From GWB1-38-13 sp964488535 (lineage in GTDB: Bacteria; Patescibacteriota; Microgenomatia; UBA8517), in NCBI GenBank assembly GCA_964488535.1, contig CAZAUT010000006.1, positions 1 through 52,572 on the forward strand: 52,572 nucleotides of DNA. Direction: 5' to 3'. Made by a program: the position numbers and the translations under genes. The notes under the pieces were generated by a model. That model was given only the letters and a program-made list of their open reading frames with translations. It made no database searches and had not been told where the DNA came from. Positions 1 through 8,729 of this stretch are shown piece after piece. Positions within the stretch are counted from its first letter, which is position 1, and every line of letters begins with the position of its first letter.

Positions 1-287
1 GTACGAGCGTTTTCCGCTCTTTTTTTAAGAACTATTATGCCGTCCCCACCAAGACCGCGGCTGGGTTTGAGGGCAAAAGCGTCGGGAAGCGTCTCCCAAT
101 TAAAATCAAAAACGTCTCCTGGATTCCTAAACCTCTTGATGATCTTTGGAGTCGGAACGCCGGCATGCTTTAACACACGCCACGTCTGAATTTTCGAATC
201 GGCAACCTTCTTACCCGCTCGCGTATTAAAGCGGTACGAATACTCCTGCGTACGGGAATTAAGACCCAATATATTAGACAGCTTCAT
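1..287 (-). CDS. RimK-like ATP-grasp ligase (alpha-L-glutamate ligase homologue), N-terminal fragment
   Basis: The gene is cut by the window edge; 95 N-terminal residues are visible. The start ATG is the first one after an in-frame stop at 312-314. The segment FALKPSRGLGGDGIIVL at residues 71-87 is typical of the nucleotide-binding lobe of ATP-grasp enzymes, and the preceding TWRVLKHAGVPTPKII fits the entry to that domain. Such ligases join an amino acid or peptide to an acceptor using ATP. In many bacteria this homologue sits next to a seven-TM protein usually fused to an inactive transglutaminase, which is exactly the neighbour found here at 423-1424, so the two probably act together in cell-surface peptide or amide modification (inference). 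No clear Shine-Dalgarno is seen. The C-terminal catalytic part lies outside the window. Confidence 0.7.
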   Translation of the reverse strand, partial: MKLSNILGLNSRTQEYSYRFNTRAGKKVADSKIQTWRVLKHAGVPTPKIIKRFRNPGDVFDFNWETLPDAFALKPSRGLGGDGIIVLKKRAENAR

Positions 288-357
288 ATTAAAAAGGTAA
301 AAAAAGTAGAATTAGTAGAATTAGTAAAATCAGGAATTTTTATCCCTAATATTCTTG

Positions 358-429
358 TTCTACCCGTTCTACCTGTTCTACTTGTTCTACCTGTTCTACT
401 TGTTCTACCTGTTCTACTTGTTCTACCTG
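358..429. repeat. Tandem 9-bp repeat, 8 units
   Basis: Eight consecutive 9-bp units alternate mainly between TTCTACCTG and TTCTACTTG. A looser relative (GTAGAATTA) lies just before it at 305-325. The array fills the gap between the ATP-grasp start and the 7TM gene and runs into the last codons of the 7TM gene, whose stop (423-425) is inside the last unit. The same GTAGAA-type unit recurs at about 8325-8345 and 37290-37310. Confidence 0.9.
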
Positions 430-1424
430 TTCTGGATGAGTTTTCTAAACCTCCAGAGTTCCATTTCGCGAAGACCGGCATACCGTCCCATGACAACATC
501 GACGATCAAAATGATCAGAAGAAATGCCTCGGGATGAAGAAGGGCGTACTCCTGAACGGGTGTATAGGTCATAAAAAGATACGATATAATTGATAAAATT
601 ATTGTCTCAGAAGTTAGCCGTACCGCCGTTTTTACGCTCTTTCCGAGTTGTATTCTTATAAAATCCTCCGTCAGTAGTGCCAATATCAATACGGCGAAAT
701 TGGAAACGTTGGTAAGTCCCGGAAATCTGAACACCGGAGTCAAAAATAAAATTGATAAGACACCCACCGATACCGTCCATAAAATAAGCGCCATCCTCGG
801 AAGATATTGAAGCTTTATTTTAAAACGCCTGAGAGCCATTCTTGTTGCTGTTGATATCGCAACTATCATCAAAAATAAAAAGATGCCAACGGCAGGACCG
901 GTTGCCACAAAAACAACAGCTAAAGATGCGGGAAGAAATATTCCAAAACCCCGAAGACCAATAAGCTGCCTTGTTGCAGCAATGACTGTGGCAATCAAGG
1001 GAAGAAGAAGAATAAGAACAAGGGTATTGACGGGCACTCCCGCTTCAACCGACTTTCTTATGGCAATTTTTATAAAGTTGAAAGGAAACACGCTTTCAAC
1101 ACTTTGGCCGTCCAGAAGTTTTTCTAAAGGTTCAATTGTTTTTTCGCTTTTTTGTGTCAGATCGGGCCGTTCTTCAGCTACAATCGTGGGTTTAGCTGAA
1201 ACGTGCGCGGAGGGTGAGGCGGTTGCAGAAATGGTTGGTGTTGTTGTTACCGCAAAGACGGATGGTATGTCAAAAATACCACCCGATATCAATAACAATT
1301 TGAGCAAAATGACAAAAATGACACCAAGATTCCAGATCCGTTCATTGCATTCACTCACCCGAATGACGGACTTTATGAATAATCTTTTCGGAGCCACAAA
1401 AAGCACACCTTTTGTAATTTTCAT
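423..1424 (-). CDS. Seven-TM protein of the 7TM-transglutaminase family (transglutaminase domain absent)
   Basis: 333 residues. An N-terminal hydrophobic anchor (about 31-51) is followed by a Thr/Ser/Pro-rich stretch (55-85) and then, from about residue 125, a block of seven predicted membrane helices. The block begins near LRGFGIFLPASLAVVF and ends with GRYAGLREMELWRFRKL, which matches the C-terminal pattern of the family of seven helices usually fused to an inactive transglutaminase. That transglutaminase part is missing here; only a short linker stands in its place. The gene lies upstream of the RimK-like ATP-grasp gene, the usual partner of this family. An extended -10 (TGGTATAAT) lies upstream of the start. 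The last codons (Q N R stop) are made of the 9-bp repeat. Role inferred: membrane partner of the ligase. Confidence 0.7.
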   Translation of the reverse strand: MKITKGVLFVAPKRLFIKSVIRVSECNERIWNLGVIFVILLKLLLISGGIFDIPSVFAVTTTPTISATASPSAHVSAKPTIVAEERPDLTQKSEKTIEPLEKLLDGQSVESVFPFNFIKIAIRKSVEAGVPVNTLVLILLLPLIATVIAATRQLIGLRGFGIFLPASLAVVFVATGPAVGIFLFLMIVAISTATRMALRRFKIKLQYLPRMALILWTVSVGVLSILFLTPVFRFPGLTNVSNFAVLILALLTEDFIRIQLGKSVKTAVRLTSETIILSIISYLFMTYTPVQEYALLHPEAFLLIILIVDVVMGRYAGLREMELWRFRKLIQNR

Positions 1425-1595
1425 AAGGGAAAAGTATATGACGGAAATCTATTGTATTATACCAAAATCTACGCTTGCAAGCGAGAAGAGGAGGAAAATA
1501 TTAAGATATTAAGATATAAAGATACAAAACCATTGAGTGATTAAGAAGTAACGGGTGGCGGGTAACAGTTAACCATTAACCATTGACCGTTGTCG
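1425..1595. other. Intergenic spacer with short repeats
   Basis: No gene seen. It carries TTAAGATATTAAGATATAAAG-like runs (1500-1525) and GTTAACCATTAACCATTGACC-like runs (1567-1590), two of the degenerate short-period repeat families that fill spacers in this window. Confidence 0.6.
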
Positions 1596-4301
1596 TCACG
1601 GGGGAACTTCCTGCCATGAAGTCGCACGGAGTCTGAAAAACGGCGGGAATGCCATGACCTGCTCGGGGCCGTACATAAAATATTCACCCGGATATAAAAG
1701 ATTATCTTCTTTCATATCCCTGCCAAGATCGAAACTGTTTGCGGATACCGCTCCCCTGATATGCAGATTAAGGTCTTTGCTTCCGTCCGTAAAATGACCG
1801 CTGTGAAACACCCCGTCGGTATGAAATATTCCCTCAAGGTCAGGAGATCCAGTAAGGAGCTGCGCATATCCGATCGCGGGGTCCACCGAAATGTCGCCTT
1901 CGGAAATAAGAAGAAAGGACGATCTTCCTCTGATCAGAGGTCTTATTCTTCCTTTGATTGTAATATCCGCATTGTCGATCAAAAGAATAAGCCTCGTGTC
2001 CAAAGGAATGGTATCATTTGCGGTATTTGTCAAAGAAAAGTCACCTATGGTTGTTCCATCGTAGTAACACACCTTATAGCCTCTTGAGAGGGTACAGTTA
2101 CTGATTAGCGAGGAAAGTTCCATTGTATTTGAGGAAATCGTATACATCGAACTTTCGACATCATCGGGAAGCTTTTTTTCATAATAAAGGCTGAAGCTCG
2201 ACGACGGACGGGTGCTGAAAGAGGCCTGGGAACTCAATTTCGAAAGAGAAACGTCCTGACCATTAAGATCCAGAGAGTAAGAATAGATCAAAAGCCCTAT
2301 AGGGTCATCTATTCCTCCCCTTATGAGAGTGAAAGCGGGAGTGGCATCGGGAATCTGTGATGAAACAGAAGACTTTGAAACAACGTTTCCCCCGCCCGCC
2401 TGCCACCAAAGAGGGACGGTAACATTAAACGTCACACTGCTTGCTCCTCCGCAACTTATGTCTTTAGGGTGCAACTCTAGCGGTAGATTTTCCGGAGTGC
2501 ATTCATGAACGCCGTAGTTTTGAGACCTGCAGAAAATTGTAAAACTGTCGCCGGGAGTAAGTCCAAGACCGGAAGGATCAACGGTCACAGTTCCGGTACA
2601 GGTAGAATTATTCCCGCAGGTGTTTGAGCCTAATGAAATAATGCTTCCGTCTGGTGTCTCTATACCGACCGAATATCTGTTGTCAATCTGGTAATTTGAC
2701 GAAAGCCATCCGGGAGTTGCGCTGTCAAAATTCCACAAAAAACCCGATGTGTCAGATGGAATAGGCACCGACGAAGCGATATTATAAACGACAGTCTCGC
2801 CAATCGGAACGACTTCCGGTCCGCTGACCTGACAATTCGGATACGGAAGATAGTGGAAATCAAGGTTGGCATAGGAAGAAAAACCTGCCAGGTCGATCGT
2901 CTTTGAAGCGCCGGGGGTTATTTTGGGGTAAACGTGGCAAGTTTCGTAATCATCGGTATCATAACAGATTGAATGTCCGGTTTCATAACGGTCTTCCGCT
3001 TGGGCGGTGAAGGTGATACTCCCTGTTTGCTGAACGGTATCATAATAATAAGCGGCATATGGTGACGTGTAATACAAAACGGGCGTGATTGAATTATTTC
3101 CGAAATCAAGAATATCCGCGAGATTTGTGCTTTGCTGGGAGGAATAATCAGCCGACGAAACAACCCACCTTCTCCCCCGGACAATCTTATTGCAAACGCA
3201 ATCAGAATCATCTTCACAAACAGGCAGCCTGCAAAGCGGAGCAAAAACACCTCCGCCAACGCCAACTACCCTGCATTCGTACGGAGTTTGACAAAAATCA
3301 TTAGCAGGATCGCAGGTTTCGTTACACCCAAGGGGTGAGGGGGTTGGAGTCGGACACAAACAATCGGCATCCTCCAGACAGACTGAGTTTCTGCACAGAC
3401 CTCCAAACATTCCGACTACACATACAAAAGGGTCTTTACAGTCATCGTCAATCAAACAAGCCTGGTTACAGCTCGAAAGAGGTGGTGTTGGCGTAGGTGT
3501 GGATGTAGGCGGTGGTGGTGTAGAAGTGGGAGGAGGTGTAATGTTGGCATTTCGCAGAATAAAATGAAGCTGGTTTTGGGCATCTTTGGCTTTACAAAAA
3601 GCCACAATTCCGTGACCTTTCGTACTCATATACGGATATACACAGTCCTCCGACAGGTTTCCGCTTATATCAAGCCATTGCCACCCGAACGGAAGTCCCG
3701 AGATCCAAATCTCATAACAAGGCTCAAGCACACAACCTGAATCCCCTATCCGGAAATTATACCCGGGTCCGCACCACTCGGGATATGATTGTGACTTGAC
3801 TCCCGTCACCCTGTCGGCGTTGATGACAAGTCCGTCGACAATATTAAGACCGCTGCAGTCACCCGAGGAATTTGCAGTGTTGGTTATTAATTGTCCCGTA
3901 TCGGTATAAACATGGCCTTTAAGGTAGGCATCAACGGTGTAATCACCTTCCTGATAGATAGGTGAAAGACCTGAAACATCGCAACTTCCAAACCAATACC
4001 AAGATCCTGTAAGAATCGAATTGCAATTTCCACAACATGCAGAGTCAGGATAACAACATGTAGAATCTCCAACATTACAGGCATCGCTTCCCGCCTGCAA
4101 ATCACATGCCGCTGAAGCGTCATCATATTCAACACAATTTCCGCCGTCTGCACAACAATTCTGAAAGGAGTCATAGACAGATCCAACAGGACATTTGGCA
4201 CAGGTAATAGTGCCCCCGCAGGTTTGGGCGGAGGAATAATTAAAAAACAAAAAACAATAAACAGAAAACAAAAATAATTGGACAAATATTTTTTTGAACA
4301 T
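1596..4301 (-). CDS. Large secreted Cys-rich surface protein with Thr-Pro linkers
   Basis: 901 residues. A signal peptide is clear at 1-25 (hydrophobic core, cleavage near SSAQ-T). It is followed by a Cys-dense N-terminal region (26-100, about 19 Cys), and a TPPPP/TPTPTP linker near 255-275. Two related Cys modules follow, each of the form CNxxCxxDxDxC...C...C.ED.DCxC, at about 278-318 and 325-370. After that come beta-rich regions and a C-terminal domain with a repeated LLIDNADITI / LLISEGDISV theme ending in a tail rich in Phe, Pro and Arg. The protein is not recognised as an enzyme. The modular build resembles long exported proteins of Patescibacteria and the Cys/TPTP linkers in the RHS proteins at 15-34 kb. 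It is probably cell-surface and disulfide-rich. No partner gene is obvious. Confidence 0.75.
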   Translation of the reverse strand: MFKKIFVQLFLFSVYCFLFFNYSSAQTCGGTITCAKCPVGSVYDSFQNCCADGGNCVEYDDASAACDLQAGSDACNVGDSTCCYPDSACCGNCNSILTGSWYWFGSCDVSGLSPIYQEGDYTVDAYLKGHVYTDTGQLITNTANSSGDCSGLNIVDGLVINADRVTGVKSQSYPEWCGPGYNFRIGDSGCVLEPCYEIWISGLPFGWQWLDISGNLSEDCVYPYMSTKGHGIVAFCKAKDAQNQLHFILRNANITPPPTSTPPPPTSTPTPTPPLSSCNQACLIDDDCKDPFVCVVGMFGGLCRNSVCLEDADCLCPTPTPSPLGCNETCDPANDFCQTPYECRVVGVGGGVFAPLCRLPVCEDDSDCVCNKIVRGRRWVVSSADYSSQQSTNLADILDFGNNSITPVLYYTSPYAAYYYDTVQQTGSITFTAQAEDRYETGHSICYDTDDYETCHVYPKITPGASKTIDLAGFSSYANLDFHYLPYPNCQVSGPEVVPIGETVVYNIASSVPIPSDTSGFLWNFDSATPGWLSSNYQIDNRYSVGIETPDGSIISLGSNTCGNNSTCTGTVTVDPSGLGLTPGDSFTIFCRSQNYGVHECTPENLPLELHPKDISCGGASSVTFNVTVPLWWQAGGGNVVSKSSVSSQIPDATPAFTLIRGGIDDPIGLLIYSYSLDLNGQDVSLSKLSSQASFSTRPSSSFSLYYEKKLPDDVESSMYTISSNTMELSSLISNCTLSRGYKVCYYDGTTIGDFSLTNTANDTIPLDTRLILLIDNADITIKGRIRPLIRGRSSFLLISEGDISVDPAIGYAQLLTGSPDLEGIFHTDGVFHSGHFTDGSKDLNLHIRGAVSANSFDLGRDMKEDNLLYPGEYFMYGPEQVMAFPPFFRLRATSWQEVPP

Positions 4302-4496
4302 GGGATTAAATTATTAAATTGTCAAATTAATATATTGTTATATGGCTATATTGTTGTATTGATATATCATCAATCTATTTGAAATTGGCTGTTGGAAATT
4401 AGAAAATTGTTATTGAAAATTGAAAAAAGAAAATTGTTAACCCGTTTTCCAATTTCCATTCTCCGTTACCATTTTCCATTTTCTTTCAACCAATAT
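4302..4496. other. Intergenic spacer with short repeats
   Basis: No gene supported. The stretch is A+T-rich with ATATTGTTATATGG-like and GAAAATTGGAAATT-like degenerate repeats (about 4325-4490). Confidence 0.5.
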
Positions 4497-5057
4497 TCAC
4501 TTCTGCCATTCCACCACCCAACCCATATCGGAAAGGTGTTTTTCGCCTCTCCGCCATGCAATTACCGCTTCATCGGATTTTTCCCGGTCGGGAATAAAAA
4601 TCTCCGCCATCAGATTATTGATAAAATTTGAAAGACGAAGGGAAAGAAGGTCTTGATCATCCGAGGTGAAATTTTCAACATTAAAAGAAACGGTAAGGAT
4701 TTGTTTTTCTCCGTCAACACTTGCGTCATAAATAATATTTTTATTGTCGGTATAGGTCTTACCCCTTTTGAAATCAACACCCTCGGAAAAGACAAACTCA
4801 ACCGAGCGGACAGACGACTCTTCTTCGGTAAAGGGGAACTGAATATTCAAATTTCCATCATCTGAACAGTTTGCGAACTTTCTCGTATAACTATCCCATT
4901 TTGTTTTATCCTGTATCCGAAAGTAAAACAGACTGTTTTCATTTGAAACAAAAACACCGCAAATAGGGGATTTTGGATTATTAGAAAAATAAAAATAACA
5001 AAGTACACATAAAACAAAAATTAGAATGAAGAAAATTATCAACGGCAGACGTTTCAT
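4497..5057 (-). CDS. Membrane-anchored hypothetical protein
   Basis: 186 residues from ATG at 5055-5057 (MKRLPLIIFF). An earlier in-frame start at 5204 would translate intergenic repeat DNA (5065-5200) and is not accepted. One N-terminal membrane helix (about 4-22) is followed by an extracytoplasmic domain of alternating strands (for example FYFRIQDKTKWDSYTRKF and KQILTVSFNVENF), ending in WVVEWQK. No recognised domain. It lies between the Cys-rich protein and the large lipoprotein, all on the minus strand but separated by repeat-filled spacers, so an operon is not evident. It is probably a small exported or anchored protein of unknown role. Confidence 0.6.
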   Translation of the reverse strand: MKRLPLIIFFILIFVLCVLCYFYFSNNPKSPICGVFVSNENSLFYFRIQDKTKWDSYTRKFANCSDDGNLNIQFPFTEEESSVRSVEFVFSEGVDFKRGKTYTDNKNIIYDASVDGEKQILTVSFNVENFTSDDQDLLSLRLSNFINNLMAEIFIPDREKSDEAVIAWRRGEKHLSDMGWVVEWQK

Positions 5058-5338
5058 ACACTTTAATAATAACATGTAGCAAGCAATATGTAGCAAGTAG
5101 CAAGTAGCAAAGAGCCCCACTTCGCTAAAGCTTCGAGGGGCGAGGCAAGCAGAATGTAGAAAGTAGAATGTAAAGTATGGTATGGAGAGAATCAATGGAG
5201 TCAATGAGTCAGTGAATCAAAGGAGTTTAAGGGAATTTAGGGGGGATTAAGGGGGATTTCAGGAGATTCTGAAACCACGTTAAACGTGGCTGATGCAAGT
5301 TCAGAATGACAAAGTGTGTCAGAGGGTGTGAGTAGTTG
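5058..5338. repeat. Intergenic repeat cluster
   Basis: No gene. From 5065 to 5190 there are AGCAAGTAGCAAGTAGC and AGAATGTAGAAAGTAGAATG runs around an inverted GCCCC...GGGGC segment (5114-5142). From 5220 to 5265 there are GGGGGATTAAGGGGGATT runs. An inverted repeat ACCACGTTAAACGTGG lies at about 5273-5288, followed by AGAATGACAAAGTG (about 5302-5315). The last motif recurs inside argS at about 51527-51540. Confidence 0.7.
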
Positions 5339-7375
5339 CTAGGGAGTATTTGTAACACAATCAGCTTCGAACCAGTCCCCTTTAAACGCGGGATAGTCGG
5401 AAGTTAAAACGGGTACATCATAACCGTTAGGGTTCAAGGCACCGCTACTTACCGCATAGCAAGCGTCATCTACATATCTGTCATTCGCATAGTCATCAGC
5501 ACATGAGCCGTTACAGGCATAATCCATTATCGCGCGAACCATACTTAACCTCTCCCCATCACATACTTCACCATTCAGATGCCGCTCTTCTATAGTTCTT
5601 AAAACTGCGTTTCTTACTGGACCATACGAGAAATACGCGTTGTATGGTATAATGTTGCCATTGGAATCTTTTGGTCTCATCACCATAACGTCAAGCAAGC
5701 TTTGCGGTGTTTCAAGCACTGCAACCATCCTTCCGTCGGAGGAATTTCTATGGGAGAGTGCCCCATCCATCGCATTAAACAAATCAACAACATTTGCATT
5801 CCTGTCATGTTCAACCTTCACCACAAAATCAACCCCGCTGAAGGAAACACCCTGAACTCCCACATGGCCTTCGGATAAAGCGTGTGGAAGATACCCTTCA
5901 AAATTTGTTCCCTTAAAGTCACCGCCATGGATAAGAACCGGAACAAGCGCAATTTTGTCCTCCTCGGTTAGGTTATTATCGTCAATTAAGTCCTCAAGAC
6001 CTCCACCATAACCGGCTCTCCCCCCCATTTGCCCATGTGACCATTCGACTGCGGAGGCGGCAAGAAATTCACGCGATAAGATTCCATTTTTACCGGAACC
6101 AATTGAAATATTGTTTCCAAATTTGTCAGCATATTCTTTTGAAGTTACAACAAGTGCCGATACTCTTACTTCCTGCCCGTTGACCGATTCTGTATGTGTT
6201 GATTCCCCTGCGTGTTCAAATTCATTCTTTTCGGTATTGAAAACCCATTCAACCATTCCCGTTACTTTGTTTATATGGGTAACATATCTTCCTTTGTCGT
6301 GTCCCACAACTCTGCCTTTGTCAAAACCATTCATTTCGGGAGAGAGTTTCACAAGCACTTCGGGTGTGAATTTTTCCCAATCGGGAGATACCAAAGAGGC
6401 ACTTACTTTTTTCGCTGCCTCACCGCTTCCCTCCAAAACCACTTCGCTTCCATCCCAAGGGGATCTAAGCTTCCACTTCTTACCCTGAGGTATCAACAAA
6501 GGTTCAATCTTTTTTGCACCCGGAACATCACTCTCCAAATTCGGTACCAGCAAACCTATCTGACCTTCGTCCGGCGCACCCTTACGCCCCTGTCCCAGTT
6601 TCCACAAAAAATAAGAATATCCTGTGCCGTCTTCCCTTCCCCATCCTACAGGAAGCATCTCTCCGCTGTCACCCACTCCTGCAATCAGATAGGCTTCGCT
6701 AATTTTTTCCCCGCTTTCGGTTTTTCGTTCATTGATAAAAATGGGCAGTAAACCGGCGACATTTTTAACCTCACTGTCTTGCGCATCGCCGACAACCTCA
6801 AGCATTACAATTGAACCTGACATACCTGAATTTGCCAGCTTGCCGATCAGACTTTCCGCTACTTTGTTCACATCTTTACCTCCCAGCCAGGCCTCATTTT
6901 CATTAACTCCTATCTGAGCAAAAGAAAATTGTCCAAAGGTGCCTGGAAATCTCAACGGCAAATCCGAAGTATCACCTTTATAAATATAAACCTCATTTCC
7001 AATCAAAGGTTCCGGAGTTTGATATTTTTGAACCTCAGGTGTTGGTTGGGGCGTCGGCGGAGCTTTCTGTTCACCCTGAACCGATTCTGTCGGTTTTACC
7101 TGTTCGGATTGACCAGTATCCGCCGTTTCTGGTTTAATTGATTCCGCGGTAGGAGTGTATTGGGGACGTTTGGAATTTTCCTGTGATTCAGGAATAGTTC
7201 CACATCCGGCAAGAATTGCTCCACCAACGGCCGCTGCAGCAATATCCAAAAACTCCCCTCTGGTCATTCCGTAGGCTTGTTCGCATTTTTTTGGAGAAAG
7301 TGAATCTTCCGAAGCATTTACGGACACAGCAACGTCTCGTTCCGTACCACCCCTTTTTTTGGAAAATCGAAACAT
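5339..7375 (-). CDS. Large lipoprotein with Tat-like signal, unknown function
   Basis: 678 residues. The start ATG at 7375 has a good Shine-Dalgarno (TAGGGGAG). Residues 1-36 are hydrophilic. They are followed by a twin-arginine-like signal MTRGEFLDIAAAAVGGAIL with only one Arg, and the lipobox LAGC with Cys58. A Pro/Thr/Glu/Gln-rich linker spans about 60-120. The remaining 550 residues contain no domain I can name; there is an HxxH-like stretch and a Cys-rich C-terminal part (CDGERLSMVRAIMDYACNGSC). The fold of a Tat-type lipoprotein behind a 36-residue extension is unusual; an internal start at 7267 would give a conventional signal peptide, but the ribosome site favours 7375. Likely anchored on the outer face of the membrane. 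Confidence 0.75.
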   Translation of the reverse strand: MFRFSKKRGGTERDVAVSVNASEDSLSPKKCEQAYGMTRGEFLDIAAAAVGGAILAGCGTIPESQENSKRPQYTPTAESIKPETADTGQSEQVKPTESVQGEQKAPPTPQPTPEVQKYQTPEPLIGNEVYIYKGDTSDLPLRFPGTFGQFSFAQIGVNENEAWLGGKDVNKVAESLIGKLANSGMSGSIVMLEVVGDAQDSEVKNVAGLLPIFINERKTESGEKISEAYLIAGVGDSGEMLPVGWGREDGTGYSYFLWKLGQGRKGAPDEGQIGLLVPNLESDVPGAKKIEPLLIPQGKKWKLRSPWDGSEVVLEGSGEAAKKVSASLVSPDWEKFTPEVLVKLSPEMNGFDKGRVVGHDKGRYVTHINKVTGMVEWVFNTEKNEFEHAGESTHTESVNGQEVRVSALVVTSKEYADKFGNNISIGSGKNGILSREFLAASAVEWSHGQMGGRAGYGGGLEDLIDDNNLTEEDKIALVPVLIHGGDFKGTNFEGYLPHALSEGHVGVQGVSFSGVDFVVKVEHDRNANVVDLFNAMDGALSHRNSSDGRMVAVLETPQSLLDVMVMRPKDSNGNIIPYNAYFSYGPVRNAVLRTIEERHLNGEVCDGERLSMVRAIMDYACNGSCADDYANDRYVDDACYAVSSGALNPNGYDVPVLTSDYPAFKGDWFEADCVTNTP

Positions 7376-7677
7376 GTATTTACTCCCCTACTTAATCCTA
7401 TATTATATATAGTATTGGGGGAAATTCAAGGAGAGGTGGGGGGATGGGAGGAGAAGAAAGTATAATGTATAACGTATTATGTATTATGGAAAAAAAAGAT
7501 ACTGGGATACTACGATATTAGGATACTAAGAGGAAAATGTATAACGTATTTTGTATGAAGTATGGGAAAAAGAAGGAAAGATAATTAAGTTAATTGAGGA
7601 ATTAGGTTAATTAAGTTGATTAAGGGATTTAGAAGAATAATGAAGATATAAGGATATTAGGATACAACGAAGAATTC
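7376..7677. repeat. Intergenic spacer of short degenerate repeats
   Basis: No gene. Families present: GTATAATGTATAACGTATTATG (7458-7485), GGGATACTACGATATTAGGATAC (7503-7530) and TTAAGTTAATTGAGGAATTAGG (7585-7620). The promoter of the lipoprotein gene (TATAAT near 7400, minus strand) is at the left edge. Confidence 0.7.
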
Positions 7678-7706
7678 ATTCCTTCTCTTGAATTCCGAGT
7701 AGCCAC
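7678..7706 (-). pseudogene. Duplicated 3' end of the excisionase-like gene
   Basis: A 29-bp sequence identical to the 3' end of the HTH gene (7816-7844), 138 bp away and in the same orientation. Read on the minus strand it encodes the same tail WLLGIQEKE followed by a TGA stop, preceded by GEVG where the intact gene has EAVL. It looks like the remnant of a second copy. Confidence 0.6.
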
Positions 7707-7813
7707 CCCACTTCACCTTACTTGCTCCCGAATACTTCGTGTTCGCGTCGCAAGGGCGGTTATGAGGGGCGAGAATACAATTGTGAAAGTTAGTTATATC
7801 TTGAAGTGTTATC

Positions 7814-8029
7814 TTATTCCTTCTCTTGAATTCCGAGTAGCCACAATACGGCTTCTTTTTTGTATCGGCGGTCGCCTCTTGAATTAATGCGGATTGCCGG
7901 AAGTTTTCCCCTCTTCCCCCACCTTTTGATGGTAAGAGGTGAAACACGCAAAACGTCGGCAACTTCACGGACGGTTAATAGATCGGGAAGATCCGAGAGT
8001 TTGATTTTTTTCTTTAAATCGCCTGACAT
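7814..8029 (-). CDS. Excisionase/MerR-type helix-turn-helix DNA-binding protein
   Basis: 71 residues. The segment LLTVREVADVLRVSPLTIKRW followed by GKRGKLPAIRIN and RRYKKEAVLWLL is the standard small winged-helix arrangement of excisionase-like (HTH_17) proteins. The first helix pair reads the DNA and the RGKLPAIRI wing is well conserved. Such proteins are typical of mobile elements or act as small regulators. No integrase is found nearby. The gene is isolated between long repeat-filled spacers. Its 3' end is duplicated at 7678-7706, which suggests local rearrangement. The start ATG at 8029 is followed by a hydrophilic N-terminus (SGDLKKKIKLSDL). Confidence 0.85.
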   Translation of the reverse strand: MSGDLKKKIKLSDLPDLLTVREVADVLRVSPLTIKRWGKRGKLPAIRINSRGDRRYKKEAVLWLLGIQEKE

Positions 8030-8435
8030 AGGAAACGATATTAGGATACTAGGATACTAGGATATATTGGAATATACATTGTTATAGTATTATGCCTAAG
8101 AGTTAACTATCTATAACTCTTCTTACACACAAGGTATCAAAGAGGGACAGTATGTGTCAAGGGGGAAAAGCTCTGGAAAGAGCGATTAAGTTGATTAAGA
8201 TAATTAAGTTAATTAAGAAATTTGGGAGGGAAAAAAGATACGAGGAAAATGTATAACGTATTTTGTATAAAGTATTAAGTATTATGGAGGGAAGGAAAGG
8301 GAAAAAATAAAAAAAGTTGAATAGGTAGAATTGGTAGAACAGGAATATAAGACAGATACTTCAAAGATTGAAGTGATTAAGTGATCTATTAGTTGAATTC
8401 AAGAATCCAGATTTGCAATTCAAGAGAGGACTTTT
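8030..8435. repeat. Intergenic spacer of short degenerate repeats
   Basis: No gene. It contains GATACTAGGATACTAGGATA (8047-8066), GATTAAGTTGATTAAGATAAT (8185-8210), ATGTATAACGTATTTTGTATAA (8250-8275) and GTAGAATTGGTAGAACAGG (8325-8345). These are the same families as at 7376-7677 and 37143-37400. Confidence 0.7.
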
Positions 8436-8714
8436 TTAATCTAAAGGTTCGTGTACTCCTCCGGGTCCAAGATTATGATCGTCGTCTCCGAAATAATCAT
8501 TTTGCTTTACGCCATTCATTCTATTTCTATTATTATCTCTAACCATCCTGATATGTTCATCCGGTGACATATTTTGAATTCTTTCCGTCCCGGCATTTTC
8601 ATTTGCCATTTCCTCGGCTCTTTCAACCAAATTCGTCCCCTGCCCGTCGTGGAAACCGGAATAATTAACCCCAAATCTGGTATACCACGGCCCCGTAGAC
8701 TTATTATCAACCAT
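8436..8714 (-). CDS. Small hydrophilic hypothetical protein
   Basis: 92 residues, acidic and Asn-rich (FHDGQGTNLVERAEEM, RMVRDNNRNRMNG, YFGDDDHNLGPGG), with no membrane helix, no Cys and no recognised motif. Support for it being real: a plausible promoter directly upstream (8730-8759) and coding-like composition with no repeat family inside. The helical middle RAEEMANENAGTERIQNMSPDEHIRMV could be a short DnaK/ClpX-type adaptor or an uncharacterised cytosolic protein; no function is claimed. Confidence 0.5.
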   Translation of the reverse strand: MVDNKSTGPWYTRFGVNYSGFHDGQGTNLVERAEEMANENAGTERIQNMSPDEHIRMVRDNNRNRMNGVKQNDYFGDDDHNLGPGGVHEPLD

Positions 8715-8729
8715 AATTACACAGAGTAT

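Noticed and set aside
358..429. CRISPR array
   Set aside because: Units are 9 bp and contiguous with no spacers. No other regularly spaced repeats or cas genes were found in the window.
284..537. Two open frames across the 9-bp repeats with repeated SRTGRT / FYLFYL proteins
   Set aside because: They are produced by the tandem repeat and overlap the 7TM gene; no start signal.
883..1512. Plus-strand frame of 209 codons
   Set aside because: Antisense to the well supported 7TM gene, with no recognisable protein pattern.
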